Below are positions 20,522 to 31,491 of a stretch of 64,000 bases of DNA, one piece after another. The position numbers were made by a program, and so were the translations under genes. Each line of letters begins with the position of its first letter. The stretch's first letter is position 1. Under the pieces are notes generated by a model. That model did no database searches. It had not been told where the DNA came from and saw only the letters and a program-made list of their open reading frames with translations. The stretch is from Aurantiochytrium sp. KH105 (lineage: Eukaryota > Sar > Bigyra > Thraustochytrida > Thraustochytriidae), in contig BGKB01000075.1 of NCBI GenBank assembly GCA_003116975.1, positions 225,222-289,221 on the forward strand, in the 5' to 3' direction.

Positions 20522-23500
20522 TTAAGGAACAGCTCGATCAGATGCGATAGGAAAGGACTGTGCAGGAAGTGGCTTGCGACGGCATGCCTGGTTGAAATCG
20601 AGGCGCGTGAGAACATCCTCGAGGTGTTTTGCGCCGCCGAGAGAGGCCCGCTGTGATAACATGATGAGGAGAAACCGGCTTGCGCGTGAGAATTTGGCAT
20701 GAATGCCCTTGATCGATTTCCAGAGACTCCGAGTATGCGCATCATCAACATCAGTACGCGCTTCTGAAGCGACACAGCGCCATAGGGCGATGACCAGGAC
20801 GCGGAAGCGCAGCGAGCATTCAAGCATCTCGTCGACAGCTTCGCGAACTCGTGTCGGTGCGCGAGGCGTATCAGGAGCGAGCATGCACTGAATACAGACT
20901 CGCCGGAGGTATGCGCGATGGAGCTCGTACACGTGGTCAATTCGCGTGGCCTCCTTTGCGTCAGCGACGAAGCGCGCCCATGAAACGTCTGCCAGCCGAT
21001 TTACAATAAAGGCGTGCAGGTTGGAAACAAAGTGCAAGTGCTCGACGAGCATGAGGTCGATTCTGTGCATCATGGCCGCATCCGAGGCAGCGCGAATGCG
21101 TTGGCCTTCAGGAACAACAGCAACCGGTCCTGTTCGCGGTGCTGTTGCGCGTTTGCGTCGCTCGAGCGTGTCCCGTCGCAAGTTGTGCTGCAGCCTGCAG
21201 AGAACCAGCGAGGTACGTTTAATGACGAGCAAAAAGCTGAATATGGCGCTGTACTGCTCGAGAGCCTCGGCGTCGACAATTGCGTCAAGGGGCGGCTGCA
21301 CATCAAAGATGAGCTTGGTGCTGCTCAGCGCGCGTACCCCGTAGGCTTTGAAGCGATCCGAGTGTGGCACTTGTTGATAGTCAACGTGAACACGATCCAG
21401 CGAGGACTGTGCAAGGTAGTCCTCGAGATCTGCATGCAAGAGGTTGGTGAGCAGAGCACTGCGCTGCTCATCGTCCATTTCGCGCTTGTGGCCCGGGAGT
21501 CGCGCACTTAATGCCGCGGCTTGCGCGCTGTCGGAAGTTGCTGACTGCGCGAGACATCCTTGAGGCACGCGCGACTCGCTGGCAAATTCTCGAAGATGGG
21601 CCTCCATGGCCTCTGCGAGTTTTTCGTCCTTGGGAAGCAAGTCACGGTCCACAGCACCGAACAGGTCGCGAAGAAAGACTTGCAGAGAGAGCTCGTTCTG
21701 CATGAAGAAGACACCGCGGATCTCGGAAAGCCGGTCGAGTGCCTTGTTCTCAACCATGACCTCATTCATGACTGTCTTGCCTACAATAGACCCTAGCTCG
21801 TTGAGAGGAGCAAAGAGGCTTTGGGAAAGCAGAGCCACGGCCGGGTGTGTCTCGTCGTCCGTGATGCCTGGCCTCCAGGGCGCGGACGTGCCAGAGGAGT
21901 CGGCTTCTGGTGTGGAGAGTAGCTTTTCGTGCAGCGAGCGTGCGCGGAGACCGACATCTGCAGGCCACGGCGGCCAGCCAACGTGACGAGCGCCATCCCG
22001 TTCGGCAAGACGACGTAAGACCTCGACCGCGCTGCAGAGGACATAGACTCGCTCGCACATGGGTTGCCACGCACGTGGCGCCGGGTGCACGATGACGCTG
22101 CCGCTTTCATCCAAAGTTTCTTCTGGAGATTTGACACTGACAAAAAACTCCCCAAAGTGATCCTCGAGTCGGCCCTCGTATAAGAAGCGTCCCAAAATTT
22201 CTACTTGCGCTGCCATGGCAGCGCGAAAGACACGAACGCGAAGACCCTGAGCCGCGTCGAGGTTGCCTCGAGACATGACAAACTCATCGAGAGCGCCGAC
22301 AAAGAGCGCATCGAGCAGATCTTTGGCAGCTTTGCGAGCGTCGTGCTCCTTGTCGCAAGGATTCATGTCGAGGCCATCTTCAGTTTCAAGCCCATGCCAT
22401 GCAGGCCGCGTGCGAGAAAGCGTAGTCGCGATATCTTGAAGCGTCTGTGCGTGGCAGATTACAGTAGAGAGGGCCTCAGAGATGCTCAGAAGCGTTGGAC
22501 TTGCTTTGGTGTTTTCAAGACGTGCTGTTGTTGGCAAAGGGGGGCTGCTTTCGCAAGCGATGCCGCCGCGTTGTACTTGTGTTTCGAGCGCGGCAACGCT
22601 CGCGCGAAGTGAGCCTTCAATATGGGCGTTTACAAAGGCTGCTGCGCACTGAAATGTCATTGGCAGCCCCGCGCGACTCTTGGCAAGCAAAAGGGAGCTC
22701 ACGAGCCGCGCCTCTCGCAATTGGCCTGCTGCACGCAAAATCGGCGTCATGAGCTCTTCGAGGGCACCATGCGATGTGTGGGCGAGGGAAATGTTTGCGC
22801 AGAGCTTGAATTCTTGATTTTCAGGATCTCCATTGACTGCATTCAGGTGGATGAGTCCCTGGGATGGTGAACCGTGCAGCGCAAGCAAGCTTGCACGGCA
22901 AACTTCGGCTTCGTGAACGATGCGATCGCGACCTCCTGGCACAAAGGCATTAGCCCCGTCACTGACGATGTTTTCTCGGCGCTTGAAGGCACGCACGTAG
23001 GCGTCATAACAGCGTGCGTTGAAGTGAAGAACGTTTTCTTCTTCTCTGCCTCCTCCTCCTCCTCCTTGTTCATCTTCTGAAGAGAGCGCTTTTCGTTGCT
23101 GTGCTTGTACATTATCTTCTCGTTTAATGGCCTGCAGCCAAATATCTTGGTCCTCAATCTCGTCAAGATCTTCTAAACTTGGGTCCTCACCCGCGCTCAG
23201 TGCTTGCGTAGGTTCGGCTGTTACTTCGTTTTCCACGTCCGAAGCATCTTTGCGTGATGAAGACGGCGAGGGGGATACTTCTTCGGAGTCTGACTCAGAG
23301 TCGAGATCTGAGAGCTCTGAGGAAGAAGAGAACGTTTCGTCGAGCCAGTCTTGGTCCACAAGGTTATCGGGAAGCGCTTTGAGTTCCTTGAGCACTGTAA
23401 TCTTACGCAAATTGAGTCTGTCGCGCACCTCGAGTAGAAGCTGCTCTGCTGTAGGCTGGTTAGCTAAGGTTCCGTCGGGGTCGCGCACTTGGCGCAAGAG

Positions 23501-23875
23501 GCGCGCATCGTCGTCGAGCTCCTGACGCGTTGGTGCATGAGACAGGAGGTGCAGCGTGTTTGTGATTGCAGCAAAAACAGTTTCATCTTGCATTGATGCT
23601 TCGGCATCTTTGAGACAGCGCAAGACCTTGTCTGCGCGTGCGTGTTCGGAAAAGGCTCGCATCTTGTCGGTGACACGGGCGAAGAGAGCGTGAACATCTT
23701 TGCTGCGCAAGAGAAGCTGCGAGGTCTGTGGCCGCGCAAAGTGGTCGAGGCAAAAGTCAAGTGCAAGGCGAGCGTTCTCTGGATCATTGTCTTCCTCAAT
23801 GCCTGCAACAGAGGCCACGAGCTCCTTGCCGAGCTCCTTGCGCCGCGCCTCTTGCTCCGCAAGAAACCTCGACAT
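20522..23875 (-). CDS. Gamma-tubulin complex protein (GCP), large GCP5/6-like
   Basis: GCP proteins form the gamma-tubulin ring that nucleates microtubules at the centrosome or basal body. The 1,117 residues, with a long acidic Ser/Asp/Glu-rich insert (about 200-290), are nearer GCP5/6 than GCP2-4. The N-terminal grip region is seen at about 480-720 (GRFLYEGRLEDHFGEFFV) and the C-terminal gamma-tubulin-binding region at about 740-1090, with EIRGVFFMQNEL, DAIVDAEALEQYSAIFSFLL and HLHFVSNLHAFIV. The ATG lies in a strong GCCGCC-ATG context. The subfamily assignment is an inference from size. Convergent with the GBP-like gene, 166 bases between stops. Confidence 0.88.
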   Translation of the reverse strand: MSRFLAEQEARRKELGKELVASVAGIEEDNDPENARLALDFCLDHFARPQTSQLLLRSKDVHALFARVTDKMRAFSEHARADKVLRCLKDAEASMQDETVFAAITNTLHLLSHAPTRQELDDDARLLRQVRDPDGTLANQPTAEQLLLEVRDRLNLRKITVLKELKALPDNLVDQDWLDETFSSSSELSDLDSESDSEEVSPSPSSSRKDASDVENEVTAEPTQALSAGEDPSLEDLDEIEDQDIWLQAIKREDNVQAQQRKALSSEDEQGGGGGGREEENVLHFNARCYDAYVRAFKRRENIVSDGANAFVPGGRDRIVHEAEVCRASLLALHGSPSQGLIHLNAVNGDPENQEFKLCANISLAHTSHGALEELMTPILRAAGQLREARLVSSLLLAKSRAGLPMTFQCAAAFVNAHIEGSLRASVAALETQVQRGGIACESSPPLPTTARLENTKASPTLLSISEALSTVICHAQTLQDIATTLSRTRPAWHGLETEDGLDMNPCDKEHDARKAAKDLLDALFVGALDEFVMSRGNLDAAQGLRVRVFRAAMAAQVEILGRFLYEGRLEDHFGEFFVSVKSPEETLDESGSVIVHPAPRAWQPMCERVYVLCSAVEVLRRLAERDGARHVGWPPWPADVGLRARSLHEKLLSTPEADSSGTSAPWRPGITDDETHPAVALLSQSLFAPLNELGSIVGKTVMNEVMVENKALDRLSEIRGVFFMQNELSLQVFLRDLFGAVDRDLLPKDEKLAEAMEAHLREFASESRVPQGCLAQSATSDSAQAAALSARLPGHKREMDDEQRSALLTNLLHADLEDYLAQSSLDRVHVDYQQVPHSDRFKAYGVRALSSTKLIFDVQPPLDAIVDAEALEQYSAIFSFLLVIKRTSLVLCRLQHNLRRDTLERRKRATAPRTGPVAVVPEGQRIRAASDAAMMHRIDLMLVEHLHFVSNLHAFIVNRLADVSWARFVADAKEATRIDHVYELHRAYLRRVCIQCMLAPDTPRAPTRVREAVDEMLECSLRFRVLVIALWRCVASEARTDVDDAHTRSLWKSIKGIHAKFSRASRFLLIMLSQRASLGGAKHLEDVLTRLDFNQACRRKPLPAQSFPIASDRAVP

Positions 23876-26534
23876 GGCGGCGGCCGCGACAGAGCCTGCG
23901 ACGGTTAGTCAGTCGCCCAAGACCTCTTTGTTTTCAGGCGCTTGAGGGCCCTCGCCGCACGTTTTGGCCGCGCCCAGCGGGCAGTCAGGGCGCGCAGCCG
24001 CCTGGCTCGCCCCGGACTCCCTCGCTTCGTCTCGCCTTGCCTCGCCTCGCCTTGCTGTCTCGCCTTGCTGTCTCGCCTCGCCTCGCGAGAGCCCCGGTCT
24101 GCAAAGGAGGATTTGGGTTGCCACCACCAGAGCGCCATTCAGGGACGTTCAATGTAACCTCAACTTTGGCGGTTTCACTATCGCACATTCTTGGACCAAG
24201 ATGCACGTCACCATGAGCAAGGCCTTGCGCTTGTACCACTTAGCGAGCCAGCCACCGCATCGAAGGCGACCGTGAGCCATGCAGAGAGTGAATGATGCAG
24301 CTACGAGGGTTCGAAGCACGCCCAGCGCAAGCGAATACGGCTGTTCTGATCCTCACAGATGGGCGAATTCGAGGAGATCGTCGTACGAAACCAGCCCTTT
24401 TCCTCTCTTCCTTTACTTCCCGTACAAACATAGGCATGACAACAACCACTCTCCTCGATTTTTATTTCATCTAGCATTTGAATTCGCGCATACGATTTTC
24501 GAAGGATCAGATTAACGAATGAGCGCGCCACTTGCAAATGTAGATTATTTAAACTGGTGCGCAAATTAAGATCGCTCGTTCCCCTGTTTTTCTCTCCACG
24601 TTCGCGACCCCTTTCGCTAATTCAAAAATTACATGCACCTCCTTGACAGAAAGAACTAACTTTCTTCTTGCTGATAAAATGAGTGGATGACCTCTGCAAG
24701 CCAACGTCGAGAGCCCAGACCCCGCCGATTGATGCCCTCAGAACATATTTCTCATGTTGTGGGTCTCATTTTTCTATGGAAGAAGCGAATGCGAAAAACA
24801 GTTCGCCATGTTCTTGTGCTGCCGCTGGCCGATGAAATCGTCTCGAACTCCAAGAGACTCCGGCAGAGTTTGCAATGATTCTGTTCAAATAACTTTTTCC
24901 ATCAGCAGCATCCCCTAACCTTGACATTCGCCGCCACGGCTCCACAGAAAAGTACCAAGACTTGGCCAAGCGGAGGCTAAGCTTCTATTCCAACTTATCA
25001 AGGTCGTCCTCTCGCTCTGATGGCGAAAGCTCGACGGACGCAGAAACTCTCCGAGTGCTCTTGGCAGCTTCCCGCGGACTCGCCCAAAAGCTCGTCCAGT
25101 CTCGGAGGTCCGCAGCAGGCGCGGTCACTCTGCGCTTGCCGACTTGCGCAAGCGCTCAACTTCTGGGGGAAGAAGTCCTCCCCCAGTGTCAATAATGCTG
25201 TGCCGCGCCCGACTGCGCCGCGGAGAAACTCGCCGGCTTGACGAGGGAGCACTGCGGCACGGACCACAGCGGAGGGAGCTCGGAGCCCGCCACACTGAGC
25301 AGCCGCAGCCGCAGCCGCAGCCGGCAGCGGCTGCGGCCGCGCCACATGCCACGTATGCTCGCATCCAGATGAATTCCGGATCGCGGCTTCGCTGACTGCT
25401 GCTGCTACCAGCCCCGTGCGCCTCGCCTCCAGCACGGCCCCGTGCCGATGCGGGCGAGCAAGATACTCGAGAGATCCTCTGCGATCTGCAGCGGGTTCAC
25501 TTCGTGCGTGCCGTCGTGATGTAGTACTATCAAGCTGGACTTGAAGGTAAAAGTAGCGAGGCTCATGTGTTTTCGTAGCGAGTTTGCTGTGCTGCTGTAG
25601 CAGTGCCGGGACGGCCTCGGCTGAGGTTCATGATCGATATCCTCGCATCGCGGAACCGGGCCTGGCCTGGCCTAGCCTGGCCTGGCCCGTCGCGCGAGTC
25701 GCCGCTGCAGCTGCTCGCCACTGCCACTGCCATCTGGACCCGACCCACAATCGCAGTCACCATCGCCGTTCGTGGCTGTGGCAGTGGCGCTTCCGCTCCG
25801 CCACCGAGACATCTAGGGATTGTCGAGGCCGCAGAAGTAGAAGAATCGAAGCGGTCGCGGTTGCAGTCGCGGTCGCGGTCGCGGTCGCTGCGCGGAGCTG
25901 GTGTGGACTTCGCACGTCCTACGCGAGGCCTTCCGCAGCTGGCTCGACAGCGACGCGAGCGTCGTGGAGGCGCCTCGGTCCGTGCGTCTGAAGCTGCAGC
26001 TGCAGACGGCACCGACGGTGCGCCAGGCCGGCCTCTTCAAGCAAGCAAGCAGGCAGGCAGGCAAGCAAGCTCGCCATGCTGTGCTGCTGCTGCTGCTTCT
26101 GCTTCGAGTCAGTGGGACTCATGCGGAGCGCAATTTTGCCACTTTTGTTGCGCCCTCGTCTGCCTTCTTGCCTTTACTTTCTCGGAAGCAGGGCATGGAG
26201 CCGGGCTGGACCACGCTGCAGTTGGCATCGTGATGCTATTATCGCCATAGCACACGACAGCCACAGCCGCAGCCTCGCGAGAAGGCTCGTCGGAAATCGC
26301 GGACCGTCCACAGCCGCGCGACGCGCTTGCGCCGTCGTGGGCCCCCTAGAGAGTCGCCGGCGTTGGTGCCGAGAAGACGGTGCCCATCTCTGGCAGTGAG
26401 CGAGCGATATGACTGACGAGCGAGTGAGGACTCCGGCCGATCTCTCGCTGCCGAGCTCGCTGCTGCTGGCGTCCTGGTCTTGCTCGCGTGCCAACAATAG
26501 AGTTTGCACACGCACGAGCAAGCAACAGCAACTT

Positions 26535-26576
<42 letters not shown>

Positions 26577-28423
26577 ACATGCACACGCTCCATCACCAAG
26601 CCAGGGCAACTCCGTTTGCACAATCATCCCGTCACTCTGTGCGTGGAAAACGTGGTCTCGCCTCCATTACTCGGCAGCCCTGGTCCTGTCTGCCACCTCG
26701 CGCCTTCTCCGAGACCTCGTCTCGTCTCGGCTGGTCGCGCCGAGTCTCGAGATGGAGGAGGCCACACCGCTGCACTGAGAGCGACAGCGAACGCGGCAGG
26801 CTTCTGCGTGGCTCGGAAGAATAGATTGATGGATGGATGGATGGACGAGGGAAGGCTCTTCAATCGCTTGGGACAAAGAAAGCCGCCGGATTCGTTCGCG
26901 GCCGAGCCTCGCTCGCCTGCGCCTTGCGCTCGAAGCCCCTCACACCGTGCGAACGAGGACGCCGGCCTCGTATATACGCCATCGAAATCACCCACGATCG
27001 TCTTCGTGTTCGTCTTCCTCCTCCTCGTCGTCGTCTTCGCGACATCCCTGGCCATTTCCGTTCCATTTCCCTGGCCATGCATGCCATGTCGAGGCGAACC
27101 TGATCTTGAACTTGAACTTCAGGCGGTCGACGATGATGTTCTTGCCGCCGGTCTCGATCCTGGCGTGCGGTGTCCTCGGCGTCGCGCAGCACCTCGCGCA
27201 GCACGGCAGCTGCGTCCGGCCCGCGCCCTGAGACGACCGGGGCGGGGCAGCATGGAAAGGAGTGGCATCGCCTGGAATCGATCTGCACGATGCGCGCACT
27301 GATGCTGCTTGCTTGCTTGGTGTTGCTTTTGCTTGCTTGGCGTGGCTTGCGCGGGGCGGGGCGGAGGAATGGAACGTAGCAGTGTAGAAGACCTAGCTGT
27401 TGACACTAGCTAGCTAGTAGGTCGCTGGCCTGTCATTGGTGGCCAGCCGCCGCCGACCGCAATGGCCTGAAGCGAAATTTCATGCTTGAATGAAGCGGCC
27501 ATGGATCGAGTCGGGTCGAGTCAAGCCGAATCGAATCGAAATCGAATCGAGGCGGTGTGGACTCGAACAAGGACTCGGACACGAGCGTCTCGCCATGGCA
27601 AAGGTCCCTCCTTGGTATGTAGTGTAGTATTCACACACTGCTCGCACCGCGCGTGCCCGCCTCGGACTTCCTTCAAGTTCCGTCCGTCAATCAATCAACG
27701 AACGAGAAGCGGAGACCTCGGATGCTTAACGAAAAAGACTTTGACTTGACTCATGCGTGGCGGAGAAAACTCCTCTCTTGCAGAAAGAAGGCGGCCTTCG
27801 CCCATACTGCTCTTCATTTGTCGCTGCTGCTGCTTTCAAAGCTGCTTTTGCCAGTGGGGGGGGCGAGACGAGGCGAGCCGGCGCGGCTGCGGGGCGGTAG
27901 CTCTTCCTGCTGCGCGAGTGCGCCGGAGAAAATGAGGGGCGTTTTCCACCGTTCTACACGAGGCTGCGGGAGCAATGCGGGGCGTTCTGGGGACGCCCGA
28001 TGCGTCCACAGCGAGGAGCTGTGGCCTGTCACGCGCCACACAGCGCCACACAGCGAGGCCCTCTGTGGGTAATGAAATGAGATGGAAAAAATGTCTCGGG
28101 ATCTCTTTTGGAGCGAGCGGCGCGGCCCGCAAACCAGAAACAGACGAACGAACACGCGCGGCCGGCAGGAGACGAGCAGCAGCGGCGGCCGTGGCACGAG
28201 GCGAAAGGGAGAGACCCCGCGCTGTACGGTCGCTCCGTCCTGTCGCTTTCCCCGGGCTCGCACGCGCTCGCGCGACGTCTTCTGGGCAAGAACGCCTCAG
28301 CGTCACCGAGAAGCAAACGAGGACCCGACGTGAGGACGGCCCCTGACGTGAATAATAACTTTTCCTTTGACGACGGCCTCGACGACGGCTTCGACGACAA
28401 GAGCAAGACACGCACGGATCAAG
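23876..28423. other. 4.5-kb gene-poor, simple-sequence-rich island
   Basis: In a window averaging one gene per 2.5 kb, this stretch has no frame with domain content. It is packed with short tandem repeats: a CTCGCCTTGCTGT unit (about 24035-24085), GCAGCC (about 25300-25326), CTGGC (about 25655-25690), GGTCGC (about 25855-25892), CA (26536-26572), GATG (about 26827-26845) and CTAG (about 27405-27418). Frames up to 297 codons occur on both strands, but they are Arg/Ser/Ala-rich and overlap each other. It could be a long upstream regulatory region, an untranslated transcript, or decayed sequence. Confidence 0.5.
26536..26572. repeat. CA dinucleotide microsatellite
   Basis: About 18 uninterrupted CA units, seen directly, inside the gene-poor island. 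A likely length-polymorphic marker. Confidence 0.9.
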
Positions 28424-28942
28424 ATGGCCAGGAACGCGTCAGCGTGGACGATGAGAGCCGCCGGCATCATATCGCTGATGCTGGCTGCGATCACAAGGCA
28501 GTGCGCAGCGGCAGACTCGTGCAAGAGCTGCGTGAGCTCGGGGTCCAAGTGGTGTTTCGCGGAGTTGGATAATGGCCTCACGGCATCTTCTTGCACACCA
28601 GCAAGCGAAAGCTGCCCCCCCTCGCCGGGCAATACCAATTTCAACTGGCAGACCTTTGACTCGCAGCTTGATTGCATTTACGGCGGCGAGAACGGGGAGG
28701 CTCTCATTGCCCCTATTGTGATCGGCTGCCTCCTCATCGTCGGCATCGTTGCCTACGTCATCCACCTCATTCGTGCGTACGCGCCTCCCAAGCTGAGCCG
28801 AGAAGATGCTGAGGGTATCCCTGTTGCGGATCCCCGCGTCCGCGTTGACTCGGGCTCACCAGATCACAGCGCTGCTACCGGCCCAGTTCCAATCGCCAAG
28901 ACTGTCTTGCCAGAACAGTCGCCAGCAGATTCCCTCGCATAA
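28424..28942 (+). CDS. Small single-pass membrane protein with Cys-rich ectodomain
   Basis: Not assigned to a family. The 172 residues start with a signal peptide (about 1-29: a hydrophobic GIISLMLAAIT run, then AAA before ADSCKSC). A short ectodomain with six or more Cys follows (CKSC, WCFAE, SSCTP, ESCPP), resembling a PSI/plexin-type repeat. One membrane helix (about 85-107, IAPIVIGCLLIVGIVAYVI) is followed by a Pro/Ser/Asp-rich cytosolic tail of about 60 residues with no catalytic motif. This is type I topology. The ATG at 28424 is chosen because it places the signal peptide at the start. It follows the gene-poor island and is convergent with the PTSAP-type gene. Confidence 0.72.
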   Translation: MARNASAWTMRAAGIISLMLAAITRQCAAADSCKSCVSSGSKWCFAELDNGLTASSCTPASESCPPSPGNTNFNWQTFDSQLDCIYGGENGEALIAPIVIGCLLIVGIVAYVIHLIRAYAPPKLSREDAEGIPVADPRVRVDSGSPDHSAATGPVPIAKTVLPEQSPADSLA

Positions 28943-29352
28943 TAGGGCGTTTTGCTTCGCTTTGTTCCCTCTCTCTCTCTCTCTTCTCTTCTTTTCTCTT
29001 TTCTTCTTCTTCTTCTGGAGTCAATGTGATTTCTGAAGCGTATGCAAAGCAAAACGACGCAATAGCCAATTTTTATAAGAAATGTATTTACCATCCGCAC
29101 CCCCTTCCCCTTCCACAATTTCTTGTGATGTATGAATGGCATGTATGATCGAAAGGAAATAAATGCCGCATCCCAGTCCAGTCCCTTTCTGGGCGGGTTT
29201 CGAAGACGGAAACACTGAAGCAACTAATTGTAGAACTACTCCACACGCAATAATAAACTGACTCGACTCGCGACCGAGTTTAGAGGAGATAGAGAATTGA
29301 ACCACATGCAATAAAAGAGTATGACTCGAGTCGCAACTAAGCTCTCATGACC
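28943..29352. other. Convergent 3' region
   Basis: 3' UTRs of the neighbouring genes. A CT/TC-rich tract lies near 28970-29016, and two related ACTCGACTCGCGAC / ACTCGAGTCGCAAC segments near 29261 and 29323 form an imperfect repeat about 60 bases apart. No gene seen. Confidence 0.4.
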
Positions 29353-31491
29353 TCAATGTTTCACACCACCACAGAGAGTATATGTCACTGGCATCGCAGA
29401 CGCATACAAGAATTGTCGCAATGACTCAATGTGGGCCTCAACTTTGGCCGCAACAACATCGTGCTCAGGCACTTGGCAAGGCTGAACTGGCGTCGAAGTA
29501 TCAAGTGAAGCCTTGGCATTCTGTCGGGAACTCAAGGACGACGCACATCTGCTTCTTGCTCGTAAAAAGTGATCGAATTCGGGCCGCGCCGACGACGGGC
29601 GCCGAGGTAACGACGCTCCGTCAGTATGAGAGCTCGGCCCGCTCGGTACCACAGCAGGCTTTCGGCGATGTGCAGGTGCTGACTGTGGACGTAGTTGCCT
29701 CCCTGGCCGCACTTTGGCCCGCTCATGGCGCGCAGATGTGTGTTCCATGGCCTTTTCGATCCACGCATGTGTCGCTGACTTCGGAGGCCGTTCCGGAGTC
29801 ATGGTGAACGGTGTTGGCTCCATTGAGCGCATCTTCTTTGCTGCGCTCTTTTTGGGGTGAACCGGAGCCTTTGTTGCTTGAACCATGTGGCCATTCTCTT
29901 TCAAAGCTGCAGACTTCTGTGAGATGAACCTTGCTGGTGCGTCAACAGCAAGACCCACGTTATGAGCTTCCGCGAAGGCGAGCACCTTGTATGCCTCCGC
30001 TTCAGATATAAAGTCGGTTTCAGGCACATGAGGATCGACATTATGTGCGTGAGGCCCTCGCCCAGAAGCTTTCGAAGATGACGAAATGGTTCTGCTTGGG
30101 AGAGATGTGGCCTGACGTCGAAGACCAGGCTTTACATCGGAGGAATTCAGGTGGCGTACTTTGCTGCGCACAAATTGCGTGGTCTGTTGTCTCGCGCGAA
30201 CATGCCGCCGGGCTGGCTGGGACCTCGTTTTACTCTTACGCTCTTGCGCCAACAGCGAAAGCCGAGGATGTTGCTGCGCGAGATGTTCAGGGATACGCTT
30301 ATACATTCGCACGGAGACCGAGGAGCGTCGCAAGTAGCTGGATTTCTCGGCACCAGCAGATTCGATTCGGTTCAAAGCTTGTCTTTCGGCGATTTCAGCA
30401 GCGCAAGCTGCCACTTGAGCCTCGCGAACCGCTTCGTCCATGCTCATGATTTTCTCCTTGGCCGATCTTCCTTGCAAAGGCGCCGACGTGGGCCTCTGAC
30501 TTTTTTTTTTGCTTTTTGGCGTATACTGCTGGCTTTGTCTGACGGTGGTCGAGACTCGAGCAGCATCGGCCTTATTTTGCAAGATCTTTACCATGGCGCG
30601 CTTTCGCGCAGAGATGCGCTGCATCGTCCATCCTTTCCATGCTGCTTTCTCCGGCGCCTTGTGCACTGCATCCACTTGCTCACGCTCAAACTTGATCTTT
30701 TTGTCCATGCGCTGACTCAGTGTTGTAAATGCGCTCCCCACGTGAGGCGAGTCATTCGATAAGTGAAAGGAGCCTGCAACCTGCGCAGAGCTATCTGGCT
30801 GCTCTCGTGCTGCTCCTGCTTTAGTCAACAGCCCGGATTGACCCGAGATCTGCGATTGACTAGTACTAGGCTCATGACCTCGTCGCTGATCTCGCGAGCC
30901 AAGGCCTAAATCTTCACTGTCGTCGTCGACATGAACATGGGACGTGGGGGACTTGAGAATGCGAGCAAGCGCGGCACGACGATCTGCATTGCAGCGTACG
31001 AACTCGGCAATGCAATCATCCGGTTTCGTGGAAAGACTGCCCTCAAAGCTTACGATCGACGACCGATTCTTTTGCAAATTGTAATTGACTCGCGCCTGTA
31101 CAAGTTCTGGCCTCAGGAGGACACCCTTGGCTGAAGCACGAGCAAGTGCCTCTTCTGTGATGAGATGCGTCACAAAAGGTTGCACGAGCTTTCGTTCCTC
31201 TCCACTAACATCTTGGAATTGCGTGCGTACAAGCCCTTTGCGTTTCGCGTTTGTGGTCTTTTCGTCCTCCTCCTCGTCCTCTTCCTTCTCTTTTCTCTCT
31301 CCCTTTTTGCTGTTGTTTTTGTTGTTGTTGTTGTTATTGTTGGCGTCGTCGTTCTCGTGCTTGGCGTGGCCAACTGCGGTACCATTTTTGGCTTCTTTCA
31401 GGGCCGCTCTTCCCTCCCGCGAGTTCTTCACCGCGGTGCTCGTAGTCCTATCCGCTTTAAGCTTGCCTGCTGGCCTTCCCGGTCGCCCCAT
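29353..31491 (-). CDS. Basic, disordered PTSAP/RPSSARP-type protein
   Basis: I do not recognise a family. The 712 residues are very basic and low in hydrophobics. An N-terminal GRPGRPAGK is AT-hook-like, and an Asn/Lys then Glu/Asp run follows (about 55-85). Short motifs of the kind RPTSAP, RPQSAP and RPSSARP recur at about 340, 640 and 670; such motifs are frequent in microtubule- and cilium-associated proteins. A helical segment rich in Ala/Glu lies at about 360-390 (MSMDEAVREAQVAACAAE). No membrane segment. The start is the first ATG in frame (31491). A cytoskeletal role is inference only. Confidence 0.68.
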   Translation of the reverse strand: MGRPGRPAGKLKADRTTSTAVKNSREGRAALKEAKNGTAVGHAKHENDDANNNNNNNKNNSKKGERKEKEEDEEEDEKTTNAKRKGLVRTQFQDVSGEERKLVQPFVTHLITEEALARASAKGVLLRPELVQARVNYNLQKNRSSIVSFEGSLSTKPDDCIAEFVRCNADRRAALARILKSPTSHVHVDDDSEDLGLGSRDQRRGHEPSTSQSQISGQSGLLTKAGAAREQPDSSAQVAGSFHLSNDSPHVGSAFTTLSQRMDKKIKFEREQVDAVHKAPEKAAWKGWTMQRISARKRAMVKILQNKADAARVSTTVRQSQQYTPKSKKKSQRPTSAPLQGRSAKEKIMSMDEAVREAQVAACAAEIAERQALNRIESAGAEKSSYLRRSSVSVRMYKRIPEHLAQQHPRLSLLAQERKSKTRSQPARRHVRARQQTTQFVRSKVRHLNSSDVKPGLRRQATSLPSRTISSSSKASGRGPHAHNVDPHVPETDFISEAEAYKVLAFAEAHNVGLAVDAPARFISQKSAALKENGHMVQATKAPVHPKKSAAKKMRSMEPTPFTMTPERPPKSATHAWIEKAMEHTSARHERAKVRPGRQLRPQSAPAHRRKPAVVPSGPSSHTDGASLPRRPSSARPEFDHFLRARSRCASSLSSRQNAKASLDTSTPVQPCQVPEHDVVAAKVEAHIESLRQFLYASAMPVTYTLCGGVKH

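Noticed and set aside
25603-26250. 215-codon frame in the repeat island
   Set aside because: Arg/Ala/Ser-rich translation of tandem repeats; no recognisable structure.
26409-27302. 297-codon frame over the CA microsatellite
   Set aside because: Contains a Thr-His run from the microsatellite, has competing frames on both strands and no domain.
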